Below are positions 49,649 to 57,010 of a stretch of 64,000 nt of DNA, piece after piece. Each line of letters starts with the position of its first letter. The stretch's first letter is position 1. The notes under the pieces are model-generated. The model was not told where the DNA came from. It did not search any database and worked only from the letters and a program-made list of their open reading frames with translations. The position numbers and the translations under genes were made by a program. The stretch is from Cacconaster sp033811195 (GTDB taxonomy: Bacteria > Bacteroidota > Bacteroidia > Bacteroidales > UBA932): the NCBI GenBank assembly GCA_033811195.1, contig JAPXOZ010000006.1, forward strand, positions 39,056 through 103,055, in the 5' to 3' direction.

Positions 49649-50476
49649 TTAAACCGGATGTTGCTTTCTGAATTCCACCGGAGTAGTGCCTGTGGATTTT
49701 TTGAAAAAGCGCGAAAAAGTGGATGGAGATGAATAACCTAACCTCTCCGCTATTTGCATAACGTCCAGATTTGTATTTACCAGTAGCCTTTTTGCTTCAA
49801 TAAGTATTGTTCTGTTGATCCACTCCTGTGCTGAGAACTTGGTAACATCTTTTATCACTTTAGAGAGGTATTTAGTGGAAATGAAGAGTTGTTTAGCATA
49901 GTAATTAACATGTCTTTCTTCCCTGTACTTATTCAGAAGTAATAGGAAGAAGCTTCTGGTAATCTTTTCTTTGCTCGATAGATTTTTCTCACCACTACCC
50001 CTATTCACATTACCTAGGATAATAAAAATGTATGAGTTAATCAGAGCCAGCATCAGTTTACGCCTGTAGATAGTCATCGGTTGTTCCAGTTGATGGAGAA
50101 TAACAGTGTGCAGGTGCTCCAGGTCCTCCTTGAGCTGAGAATCAAGTACGAGCACATTGAATTTAAACACACTTTCAAGATCGATATCCTGGGTCGAAAT
50201 TGCAATATCAGGCATATGCTTTTGCGGGACATAAAGGACTTTGGCCATAAAGTCCTCGCTTGCAGCGTGAAGGACAAAAATAGTACTTGGTATTATAACA
50301 AAAAGCTCTCCGCGTTGACAATGTAGGGTCTCATGATTCGCAGTGCCCTTAATAAAACCTCTCTGACACAGCACAAGAAAAAGACCATTCATCAAAAGTG
50401 GCATGTCAAAACCCTTGCGAATGGTGTCGTAATTAATAATAATCGCCTGGAAGATATCAGCTTCGATTCGTTGCAT
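49649..50476 (-). CDS. AraC-family transcriptional regulator
   Basis: 275 residues. The C-terminal ~100 residues are the double-HTH AraC domain: KQLFISTKYLSKVIKDVTKFSAQEWINRTILIEAKRLL (first HTH) and LDVMQIAERLGYSSPSTFSRFFKKSTGTTPVEFRK (second HTH). The N-terminal part (cupin-like effector domain, ~20-140) includes LFVIIPSTIFVLHAAS. The effector is unknown. The gene is divergent from mnmE. The 179-bp space between them has a -7 box for this gene (50498-50505) and four 21-bp direct repeats, a spacing expected of AraC-type sites. Confidence 0.93.
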   Translation of the reverse strand: MQRIEADIFQAIIINYDTIRKGFDMPLLMNGLFLVLCQRGFIKGTANHETLHCQRGELFVIIPSTIFVLHAASEDFMAKVLYVPQKHMPDIAISTQDIDLESVFKFNVLVLDSQLKEDLEHLHTVILHQLEQPMTIYRRKLMLALINSYIFIILGNVNRGSGEKNLSSKEKITRSFFLLLLNKYREERHVNYYAKQLFISTKYLSKVIKDVTKFSAQEWINRTILIEAKRLLVNTNLDVMQIAERLGYSSPSTFSRFFKKSTGTTPVEFRKQHPV

Positions 50477-50497
50477 ATTCCTAGTTTTTCTTTATTC

Positions 50498-50505
50498 CAA
50501 AAATA
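50498..50505 (-). promoter_or_regulatory. -7 promoter box for the AraC-type regulator
   Basis: CAAAAATA reads TATTTTTG on the minus strand, 22 bases before the ATG at 50476. Confidence 0.45.
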
Positions 50506-50530
50506 TATAATTTTATAAAATTTATCAAAC

Positions 50531-50614
50531 GAACTCTCCGAACTATCGAATTAACTCTCCGAATCATCAAATAGGCCCTCAAATCCTCAAAATTACTCTC
50601 TGAATCAGGCAGAT
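50531..50614. promoter_or_regulatory. Four imperfect 21-bp direct repeats, candidate AraC-type operator
   Basis: Copies lie at 50531-50551, 50552-50572, 50573-50593 and 50594-50614, with the pattern (N)AACTCTCCGAAtcATCaAAT. The first two agree in most positions, the third is weaker, and the fourth has a one-base slip. The 21-base step equals two DNA turns, putting all copies on one face. They lie between the AraC-type gene and the mnmE promoter. Confidence 0.55.
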
Positions 50615-50629
50615 TTATCTCAATTTGCT

Positions 50630-50637
50630 TATTTTTG
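50630..50637 (+). promoter_or_regulatory. -7 promoter box for mnmE
   Basis: TATTTTTG matches TAnnTTTG and lies 19 bases before the mnmE ATG. The expected -33 TTG is absent; its place is taken by the last 21-bp repeat. Confidence 0.45.
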
Positions 50638-50655
50638 TAAAAACGACCTTTACAA

Positions 50656-52113
50656 ATGGAACAAGATACAATATGTGCGTTGGCAACCCCCTCCGGTAGC
50701 GGTGCAATAGCAGTTATCAGGGTTAGCGGCAGTATGTCGCTGGAGATAACGGATAAAATCTTTAAAAGCGGCAGAAATGACTCTCTAAAGGCTGCAGAAG
50801 GCTATTCCGTCAGATATGGCTCAATCTTCAATGAAGAAGAAGTCATAGATCAGGTGCTCGTCACGGTATTTCGCTCACCGGCCTCATATACAGGTGAGGA
50901 TTCGGTGGAAATTTCCTGCCACTGCTCCCCTTTCATTATCAAAGAAATCCTGTCGTTACTGGTGAAAAATGGCTCCAGAATGGCATTAGCGGGCGAATTT
51001 ACCCAAAGAGCCTTTCTCAACGGCAAGATGGACCTTGCGCAGGCTGAAGCGGTGGCTGACCTGATAGCCTCCGAGACTGCCAGTGCTCATCGTGTGGCAC
51101 TTTCACAGATGAGGGGCGGATTCTCTTCCGAACTATCTTCGATGCGGGCAAGTCTGTTGGAAATTGTGGCACTGATGGAGCTGGAACTGGATTTTAGCGA
51201 AGAAGAGGTGGAATTTGCCGACCGCAAGCATCTTCGTTCACTGCTTGACGAAACACTGGCTCATATTGGAGAACTAATCTCCGGTTTTAAGCTAGGAAAT
51301 GTGATTAAAAACGGCATACCGGTGGCAATTGCAGGCGCCACAAATACCGGTAAAAGCACCCTTTTGAATGCCATTCTGGGCGAAGAAAGGGCCATCGTCT
51401 CCCCTATCCACGGCACTACACGTGATTTTATAGAAGATACTGTAAATATAGACGGTACTCTCTTCAGATTTATCGACACGGCAGGTATTAGACAAACCCG
51501 CGAAACTCTCGAAAATATCGGCATAGAACGCACTTTTGAGAAGATTCGCCAGGCCTACGTGGTATTGCTGATGCTGGATGTTACTCGTCCGGACAACTTC
51601 GATGACTCGATACATACGCTGACTTTGAAGGTCGATCAATCGCAACAACAGGTGATAATTCTTATCAATAAATGTGACCTCGTACTTGATCTTCCCAAAT
51701 CCGGCAAGGGTTTGATTGATCCTGATGATATCGACCCCATACTGGGCAAATATGTGGAGAATGTAAGGGAATATTGCACTTCTTCAGGCCTCTCCCCTAT
51801 TGCAATTATCCCCATTTCTGCCGGTAGACATCTTGGATTAGATTCTATCAAGAAAACCCTGCACTCTATCTGTTCAGTCGGCGTAACTAACAGCAACTCA
51901 GTACTTGTAACAAACTTGCGACATTTTGAAGCTCTCCAAAATGCCCACTCCGCTCTCTCCCGCGTAGCCGAAGGCCTTGAAACCACCCTCCCCACCGACC
52001 TCCTCACCCAGGACCTCCGCGACGCCCTTCATCATCTTGGCACAATTACAGGTGCAATTACCACAGATGAGGTACTTGGGGAGATCTTTGGACGGTTTTG
52101 TATTGGGAAATAA
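50656..52113 (+). CDS. mnmE: tRNA modification GTPase MnmE (TrmE)
   Basis: 485 residues. The N-terminal tetrahydrofolate-binding domain is DTICALATPSGSGAIAVIRVSG. Central helices include GEFTQRAFLNGKMDLAQAEAVADLI. The inserted G domain has P-loop AGATNTGKSTLLNAI, switch PIHGTTRDF, DTAGIR and NKCD. The protein ends with the invariant CIGK motif (GRFCIGK), whose Cys is catalytically important. With MnmG it modifies the wobble uridine of tRNAs. Length is typical. Just after the stop there is an unusual structured stretch and then an ATPase cassette. Confidence 0.97.
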   Translation: MEQDTICALATPSGSGAIAVIRVSGSMSLEITDKIFKSGRNDSLKAAEGYSVRYGSIFNEEEVIDQVLVTVFRSPASYTGEDSVEISCHCSPFIIKEILSLLVKNGSRMALAGEFTQRAFLNGKMDLAQAEAVADLIASETASAHRVALSQMRGGFSSELSSMRASLLEIVALMELELDFSEEEVEFADRKHLRSLLDETLAHIGELISGFKLGNVIKNGIPVAIAGATNTGKSTLLNAILGEERAIVSPIHGTTRDFIEDTVNIDGTLFRFIDTAGIRQTRETLENIGIERTFEKIRQAYVVLLMLDVTRPDNFDDSIHTLTLKVDQSQQQVIILINKCDLVLDLPKSGKGLIDPDDIDPILGKYVENVREYCTSSGLSPIAIIPISAGRHLGLDSIKKTLHSICSVGVTNSNSVLVTNLRHFEALQNAHSALSRVAEGLETTLPTDLLTQDLRDALHHLGTITGAITTDEVLGEIFGRFCIGK

Positions 52114-52126
52114 TGACGAGCCGAAT

Positions 52127-52226
52127 GTCAAGCCAAGCTTGCTTGAGCTTGACTGAGGCGAGGAAATTATTGCCGGGCATTTCGCAGCCACAGGGCTGCA
52201 CAGAGCTGCATAGCAGCGGGAAATGC
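52127..52226. repeat. Structured intergenic element of nested inverted repeats
   Basis: Behind the mnmE stop are: GTCAAGC (52127-52133)/GCTTGAC (52147-52153) around CAAGCTTG; GCATTTC (52177-52183)/GAAATGC (52220-52226); and inner GC-rich hairpins GCAGCC-ACA-GGGCTGC and GCTGC-ATA-GCAGC. It resembles a REP/BIME-like repeat and shares its last arm with the direct repeat bracketing the ATPase cassette. Confidence 0.55.
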
Positions 52227-52237
52227 AGGGAACTGAT
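52220..52237 (+). repeat. Left copy of 18-bp direct repeat bracketing the ATPase gene
   Basis: GAAATGCAGGGAACTGAT; the right copy at 53492-53509 differs at one position (G to C). The two copies enclose the ATPase gene with its promoter. Confidence 0.75.
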
Positions 52238-52245
52238 TAGGTACT

Positions 52246-52286
52246 ACATAAAATGTATGTACACTTTTTGTAAACACATTTTATGT
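52246..52286. promoter_or_regulatory. 11-bp inverted repeat upstream of the ATPase gene
   Basis: ACATAAAATGT (52246-52256) and ACATTTTATGT (52276-52286) are exact inverted repeats 19 bases apart, just upstream of the -7 box. This is a candidate operator. Confidence 0.5.
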
Positions 52287-52303
52287 AATTACATTTTTTG
52301 TAC

Positions 52304-52311
52304 TATATTTG
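52304..52311 (+). promoter_or_regulatory. -7 promoter box for the ATPase gene
   Basis: TATATTTG fits TAnnTTTG. A transcript from here would start near 52318, so translation should begin at ATG 52328 or 52337 and not at the TTG at 52298. Confidence 0.5.
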
Positions 52312-52336
52312 TGTGAAATCATTAAAAATGAGAATT

Positions 52337-53470
52337 ATGGAGACTCCTTTTATCTTTGGCAAGATTGCAACAGAGAAGAATTTCACAGATCGAGAGGTAG
52401 AAACAGCTCACTTGGTTCAAAACTTCAAATCGTTAATCAATACTATCATTATATCCCCTCGCCGTTGGGGAAAGAGTTCTCTTGTTAACAGGGCTGCAAA
52501 GTTTGCTATGGAGCAGGATGCTAAGTTGCGTATTTGCCATATTGACCTTTTTAATGTGCGTAACGAGCAACATTTTTATTCCTTGCTTGCTCAGAAGGTT
52601 ATTGCTGCCACATCCTCAAAGTGGGAGGAAGCGGTTGATAATGCTAAACATTTCTTTTCGCACCTTGTTCCAAAGATTTCTATTGGAACTGCCCCGACAA
52701 ATGAAGTGTCAATTGATTTTGATTGGGAGGAAGTAAAGCAAAATTCAGATGAAGTTCTAGACCTTGCCGAGAAGATAGCAAAGAAAAAAGGTCTTAAGAT
52801 AGTTATCTGCGTAGATGAGTTCCAGAATATCTCTGAATTTACAGATCCTGATTTTTTTCAGAAAAAACTACGCTCGCATTGGCAGCTGCATCAAAATGTT
52901 GCTTACTGCCTATATGGTAGCAAACGTCACATGATGATGGAAGTTTTTACTAATTCATCAAAACCATTTTACAAGTTTGGTGATTTGATGTTTCTCAATA
53001 AAATAGCTACTTCTCATCTCGTAGAGTTCTTCAAAAGTCGTTTTGCAGATACAGGCAAGACTATAAATGAGGAAGCGAGCTATTTAATAGTAGAACTTGT
53101 GGATAATCACCCTTACTATGCGCAGCAGCTGGCACAGCAGGCGTGGTTACGAACAAAAAATGAATGTACCGTAGAGATTGTACGCGAGGCTCATACGGCA
53201 TTGATGGAACAGTTGAGTCTTTTATTTGTGACGATTACCGAAACATTGACTACACAACAACTCAACTATCTTAATGCTCTTATTGCAGGTGAAAAGGCTA
53301 TAAGTTCTACCGATGTGATGCACCGTTACCAAATATCCTCTTCAACCTCAATTTCCCGCTCTAAGGCGGCACTTATCAAGAATGACATCTTAGATGAAAC
53401 AGCCGGTGAAATATCATTCCAGGACCCTATCTATGCCTACTGGTTGAAGACAAAATATTTTGTGAAATAA
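52337..53470 (+). CDS. AAA/STAND-type ATPase (archaeal-ATPase-like family)
   Basis: 377 residues from ATG 52337 (METPFIFGKIATEKNFTDRE, the usual N-terminus of the family); ATG 52328 is also possible. Motifs are Walker A SPRRWGKSSLV, Walker B IVICVDEFQN and a sensor-like HWQLHQNVAYCLYGSKRHMM. A C-terminal winged-helix part contains LNYLNALIAGEKAISSTDVMHRYQIS and ends FQDPIYAYWLKTKYFVK. Members occur in many copies in Bacteroidetes and archaea; their function is not established. The gene is flanked by 18-bp direct repeats (52220, 53492), which suggests arrival as a cassette. Base composition looks more AT-rich than mnmE. Confidence 0.85.
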   Translation: METPFIFGKIATEKNFTDREVETAHLVQNFKSLINTIIISPRRWGKSSLVNRAAKFAMEQDAKLRICHIDLFNVRNEQHFYSLLAQKVIAATSSKWEEAVDNAKHFFSHLVPKISIGTAPTNEVSIDFDWEEVKQNSDEVLDLAEKIAKKKGLKIVICVDEFQNISEFTDPDFFQKKLRSHWQLHQNVAYCLYGSKRHMMMEVFTNSSKPFYKFGDLMFLNKIATSHLVEFFKSRFADTGKTINEEASYLIVELVDNHPYYAQQLAQQAWLRTKNECTVEIVREAHTALMEQLSLLFVTITETLTTQQLNYLNALIAGEKAISSTDVMHRYQISSSTSISRSKAALIKNDILDETAGEISFQDPIYAYWLKTKYFVK

Positions 53471-53491
53471 ACTTCCCTTATATAGAAGTGA

Positions 53492-53509
53492 GAAATGCAC
53501 GGAACTGAT
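53492..53509 (+). repeat. Right copy of 18-bp direct repeat bracketing the ATPase gene
   Basis: GAAATGCACGGAACTGAT, 17 of 18 bases identical to 52220-52237. It lies 21 bases after the ATPase stop and 10 bases before the end of the convergent lipoprotein gene. Confidence 0.75.
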
Positions 53510-53519
53510 GATGAGGCGG

Positions 53520-54119
53520 TTACCTCAACGACTCGAACAATCTCTCATAAAACAAATCTTTACGCACTATTCTGTAGTGGGGGTCGTATGCGTCGCGGAA
53601 TTGTTGGCTATGATGGAGGGCGTATTGACCGGCATTGAGCAGGCTGTCGATTGCAATGCGGTCAGGTTCGTAACCGAGGAGTTGCAGATTCATAGAAGCT
53701 ATGACACTCTCTATTTTGCGCCATTTATCGACCCATTTCGATATTTCGTCACTCTCAACCTTTCTTGCACCTGCCATGAAAGCATTGAACAGCTCATTTC
53801 TGGAAATCTTTCCGGACTGAACTGTGCAAAGATGTACTCTGAAGAAAGCACTATCCATCCCGATAGGCTCGAACATAACTGCTGAATTGTCCGGAATCAT
53901 CAATTCCGAGTCAAGATAGTGACCGGCCGATGCTGTGTCGGTAATGGCATGTTCAGGTCCGAATTCAGCTTGAAAAAAGGCCTTATAAAGGTCCTGTAGC
54001 CGCGCTTTAGGATAGAGTGACATTTGGCTATTTACGGCATCTTCAATCTTAGCAGTGTCATTATTTGCGCAAGAAGCGAGGAGAATCGTGGCTAATGCAA
54101 GAGTAATCAGACGTTTCAT
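53520..54119 (-). CDS. Lipoprotein of unknown function
   Basis: 199 residues from ATG 54119, chosen for the lipoprotein signal MKRLITLALATILLASCANN (lipobox LASC); a start 21 bases earlier is possible. The mature part is helical (YPKARLQDLYKAFFQAEFGPEHAI; VHLCTVQSGKISRNELFNAFMAGARKV; QYALHHSQQFRDAYDPHYRIVRKDLF). The PYRIV-type end and the GPEHAI segment look conserved, but I do not recognise a named function. It is monocistronic, with a CPBP protease gene divergent upstream. Confidence 0.75.
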   Translation of the reverse strand: MKRLITLALATILLASCANNDTAKIEDAVNSQMSLYPKARLQDLYKAFFQAEFGPEHAITDTASAGHYLDSELMIPDNSAVMFEPIGMDSAFFRVHLCTVQSGKISRNELFNAFMAGARKVESDEISKWVDKWRKIESVIASMNLQLLGYEPDRIAIDSLLNAGQYALHHSQQFRDAYDPHYRIVRKDLFYERLFESLR

Positions 54120-54209
54120 GGCGTTATCTTTTTTATACAAAGTTAATCAATGTAAGCTATTCGCGTACCCAAACTTTTCATTAACTTAGCATCATTAAAT
54201 CGCGATCTT

Positions 54210-55106
54210 ATGAATTACAAGAGACTCATCACTTTCATTCTGTTTGCTTTCTTACCGATGATTGGTGTGGGACTGTTCCTTCATTTTAAAGGTGGAACAG
54301 CCGAATATACAACTGCAACAACTACAGGCTTGGCTAACGCGTTAATGGGATTCCTCTTCCTTACCGGCGCCATGCTGATTCCACTGTTGGCTGTTATTTT
54401 TACACAATTGATATTTAATGAGCCCGTACTAAGGGGGCTAGGTATTTCCTTCAAGGTTAATCGTTGGTGGTGGATTGGCTGGTTGCTGATGCCCGTTATT
54501 GCTCTGGCTGTTTTGGGCGTTTCACTTTTAATGCCGGGTGCGCAATGGACAACGGAAGGCGAGGCGATGCAGATGGCTCTGAATCGGATGCCGGAAGGTT
54601 TTGGCCCCTGGGGAGTTATTACCGTAGGCCTCGTGAGTGGTATGTTGTCCGGTGCTACAATCAACGCCTTTTTCGCTTTCGGTGAAGAAATTGCCTGGCG
54701 TGGATTTCTAGTGAAAGAGTTTAAGGGCAAAAAATTCTTTACAGTATCCCTCTTAATCGGTCTCATCTGGGGCTTCTGGCACTTTCCTATCATACTGAAC
54801 GGGCACAACTATCCTGATCATCCCGTTGCAGGGGTTTTCATGATGGTAGTGATGTGTGTGGCACTCACGCCGATGCTGTTGTATTTTCGGCAGAAGTCCG
54901 GTTCGGTCATCGTGCCTGCCATTATGCACGGTACCTTCAATGCAGTAGTTGGTATCACTACTCTGCTTGTTACGCCGCAGAATGACCTCCTTATAGGCGG
55001 TCCGGGCCTAGCCGGCTTAATTGTCCTGCTGCTGACCAATCTTTTACTCTTCCTTTACGACCGTTTTCTCTCCCGCGAGAATATATTCAGCAAGATGGTT
55101 GAATGA
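54210..55106 (+). CDS. CPBP-family intramembrane metalloprotease
   Basis: 298 residues with about seven or eight membrane helices. The Abi/CPBP (type II CAAX-prenyl-protease-like) motifs are intact: GEEIAWRGFLVKEF (EExxxR), GFWHFPIIL (FxxxH) and IMHGTFNAV (HxxxN). It is an inner-membrane protease-like protein; bacterial members have roles from peptide processing to bacteriocin self-immunity, and the substrate here is unknown. It stands alone, with about 100 bases before the convergent BlaR-type gene; no clear terminator was seen in that gap. Confidence 0.9.
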   Translation: MNYKRLITFILFAFLPMIGVGLFLHFKGGTAEYTTATTTGLANALMGFLFLTGAMLIPLLAVIFTQLIFNEPVLRGLGISFKVNRWWWIGWLLMPVIALAVLGVSLLMPGAQWTTEGEAMQMALNRMPEGFGPWGVITVGLVSGMLSGATINAFFAFGEEIAWRGFLVKEFKGKKFFTVSLLIGLIWGFWHFPIILNGHNYPDHPVAGVFMMVVMCVALTPMLLYFRQKSGSVIVPAIMHGTFNAVVGITTLLVTPQNDLLIGGPGLAGLIVLLLTNLLLFLYDRFLSRENIFSKMVE

Positions 55107-55210
55107 TATTGGATCTAATAGGAGACCAAATAAATCCGTTTCCCGTGCCGTTACAAAAAGTTTAAACAGTGCCAGGAAACGGAAATATCAAAAAGACGGT
55201 ATTGGGTACT

Positions 55211-56446
55211 TTAGCGAAGCTTGAATAATACGGGGAATGTGTAGGTCACATTGACCGGTTTACCATTAACCTTACCCGGAGTCGTCCACTTCGGTGATGA
55301 TTCTACTGCGCGAACAGCCGCAGCATCAATAGAGGTAGAAACGCCTGTAAGAACTTTTACGTCAGCAACTTTTCCCTCTTTTGTAATAATAAATTGAAGT
55401 AGAACTCTTCCTTGCTCACCCGCCTTCATTGCATCTTCCGGATAAACGAGTTGGGTGTTCACCCATTCAGCAAATACATTTGCATCTCCTCCATTGAAAG
55501 TAGGTTTTTCGGTCAGTTGACCAAATGGAACCGGTTCTTCCATTGGAGTAGAAGCTTTAGTTGCATCGGAAATTTCAATTTCTACAACAGGGTCTGTGAT
55601 ATCCTCTTTCTGCTGGTTGCAAAAAGAGAGGCCAAGTGCCATAAGCGGCAGACAGGCAAGATAGAGAAGCCTCTTAAATTTGTTGGATTTGGTTGATTGC
55701 ATCATTGTAATACGATTTTTTAATTTCGCGTGATTAAAGCCGTTGGCCAATTGGAAGCGCTGGGCTCCCACAGCTTTTTTCACAAGAAGTAGTTGATATT
55801 GTGTTGCATCGATGCCTTGATTGATAACGGCCTCATCGGCCTCATATTCGTGGAGCATTTTCAATTCAGTACGGAGAATCCATACAAGCGGATTAAACCA
55901 CTGGAGAGCTATAACTACGGCAAACAAGAGGACTTCAGCACTATGGCAGCATTTTACGTGCTGTAGCTCGTGATTTAGCACGACCGGATTGGATTCGTAA
56001 TCCTCGCGGCTGATCAGTATATTGCTGAGGAAGCTGAAAGAAGGAATTTGCTCGTCGACGATCGTCAGTTTGCAACCCTCCAGATCCACCCTCTCCCCTG
56101 CCCTCAGGATCGAAAATGTTTTCAGTACAGATAAAAGGGTGATGGCGAGAACTACCGCTGTTCCGATTATATATATTATTAAAAGAATATTTCTCCAATT
56201 TATGGCGCCGGGCGCCTCCTGGGTAAGATCGGCTCCCACTATGAGTGTAGGGAGTTCAATTTTCAGCACAGCCTCTGTCGGCAAAATGGAGCCGAAATTG
56301 ATCAACGGAAGGATAAAGCAAATCGCAGTACCGATGAATATTGCAATACGATTGAAACGGAAAAAGGTGCTCTTCCGCATAAAAAGCATGTAGAAGAGGT
56401 AAAATAGCGCGAGCAAAAGCCCGCTTTTAAATAACCAGGCTATCAT
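55211..56446 (-). CDS. BlaR1/MecR1-type M56 sensor protease with TonB-like C-terminus
   Basis: 411 residues. The N-terminal half has four membrane helices and the M56 zinc site HELQH (VVLNHELQHVKCCHSAEVLL) with EADEAVI downstream. A fifth helix is LLYLACLPLMALGLSF (~265). Instead of the penicillin-sensor domain of BlaR1, the C-terminus (~330-411) is a TonB C-terminal-like domain (YPEDAMKAGEQGRVLLQFIITKEGKVADVKVL, ending VTYTFPVLFKLR). This layout is common in Bacteroidetes, where the signal is unknown. It probably cleaves the BlaI-type repressor encoded just upstream (4-base overlap). Confidence 0.9.
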   Translation of the reverse strand: MIAWLFKSGLLLALFYLFYMLFMRKSTFFRFNRIAIFIGTAICFILPLINFGSILPTEAVLKIELPTLIVGADLTQEAPGAINWRNILLIIYIIGTAVVLAITLLSVLKTFSILRAGERVDLEGCKLTIVDEQIPSFSFLSNILISREDYESNPVVLNHELQHVKCCHSAEVLLFAVVIALQWFNPLVWILRTELKMLHEYEADEAVINQGIDATQYQLLLVKKAVGAQRFQLANGFNHAKLKNRITMMQSTKSNKFKRLLYLACLPLMALGLSFCNQQKEDITDPVVEIEISDATKASTPMEEPVPFGQLTEKPTFNGGDANVFAEWVNTQLVYPEDAMKAGEQGRVLLQFIITKEGKVADVKVLTGVSTSIDAAAVRAVESSPKWTTPGKVNGKPVNVTYTFPVLFKLR

Positions 56447-56814
56447 TTTCTTCTCTTTTCTATCTGCGCAATAAGTGCCTTCAGCTCGTCAAGGTCCATT
56501 TTATCATCCTCTACAAACTGAGATACCACACTCGCGTAGGAATTATCATAATACTTGGAAACAAGAGCACCGACTCGCGTACCGCGATACTCCCGTTCAG
56601 AAACGATCGGACGATACTGGAACGAATTAGCCATAGCCCTTCTCTCCACAAACCCCTTCTCCTCTAAGAACTTAACCTGCGTGGCGACGGTGTTGTAGTT
56701 CGGTTTGGGATCGGGCATTAGTGCCACTATATCTCTGATGAACATCTCTCCATTTTCCCAGATGATATTCATCACCTCTTCTTCTTTTAATGTAAGTCTT
56801 TTCTTCATATTCAT
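56443..56814 (-). CDS. BlaI/MecI-family transcriptional repressor
   Basis: 123 residues of the penicillinase-repressor family: a winged helix with LTLKEEEVMNIIWENGEMFIRDIVALMPDPKPNYNTVATQVKFLEEKGFVERR and the C-terminal dimerisation helices (YYDNSYASVVSQFVEDDKMDLDELKALIAQIEKR). It represses until cleaved by its M56 partner. It is the first gene of the pair, with its stop overlapping the BlaR-type start by 4 bases. A -7 box lies upstream (56850-56857), with a perfect inverted repeat just beyond (56872-56894), a likely autoregulatory operator. Confidence 0.93.
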   Translation of the reverse strand: MNMKKRLTLKEEEVMNIIWENGEMFIRDIVALMPDPKPNYNTVATQVKFLEEKGFVERRAMANSFQYRPIVSEREYRGTRVGALVSKYYDNSYASVVSQFVEDDKMDLDELKALIAQIEKRRK

Positions 56815-56849
56815 TCTATTTAGCTGCCCTTTAGCTACCTTATTTAATG

Positions 56850-56857
56850 CAAAGATA
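56850..56857 (-). promoter_or_regulatory. -7 promoter box for blaI-blaR
   Basis: CAAAGATA reads TATCTTTG on the minus strand, 36 bases upstream of the BlaI-type ATG. Confidence 0.5.
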
Positions 56858-56871
56858 GATAAAAAATTGAT

Positions 56872-56894
56872 AACTCCTAATTTTTTTAGGAGTT
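56872..56894. promoter_or_regulatory. Perfect inverted repeat, candidate BlaI-type operator
   Basis: AACTCCTAA (56872-56880) and TTAGGAGTT (56886-56894) around TTTTT. It covers the -33 region of the blaI promoter. The DNA could also form a hairpin. Confidence 0.6.
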
Positions 56895-56928
56895 TTACGA
56901 AATAATTTAGTTGATTTTCTTTCCTTTC

Positions 56929-56962
56929 TTGAAATTTTTACAAAATAAGTCCATTATTTTTG
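56929..56962 (+). promoter_or_regulatory. Probable promoter for the MFS transporter gene
   Basis: TATTTTTG at 56955-56962 fits the -7 box; TTG at 56929-56931 is 23 bases upstream, slightly far. The ATG is at 57011. Confidence 0.4.
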
Positions 56963-57010
56963 CAATAAATTACTATCTTTAAAAATTAAAATTTCCTAAA
57001 AAATTAGAAT

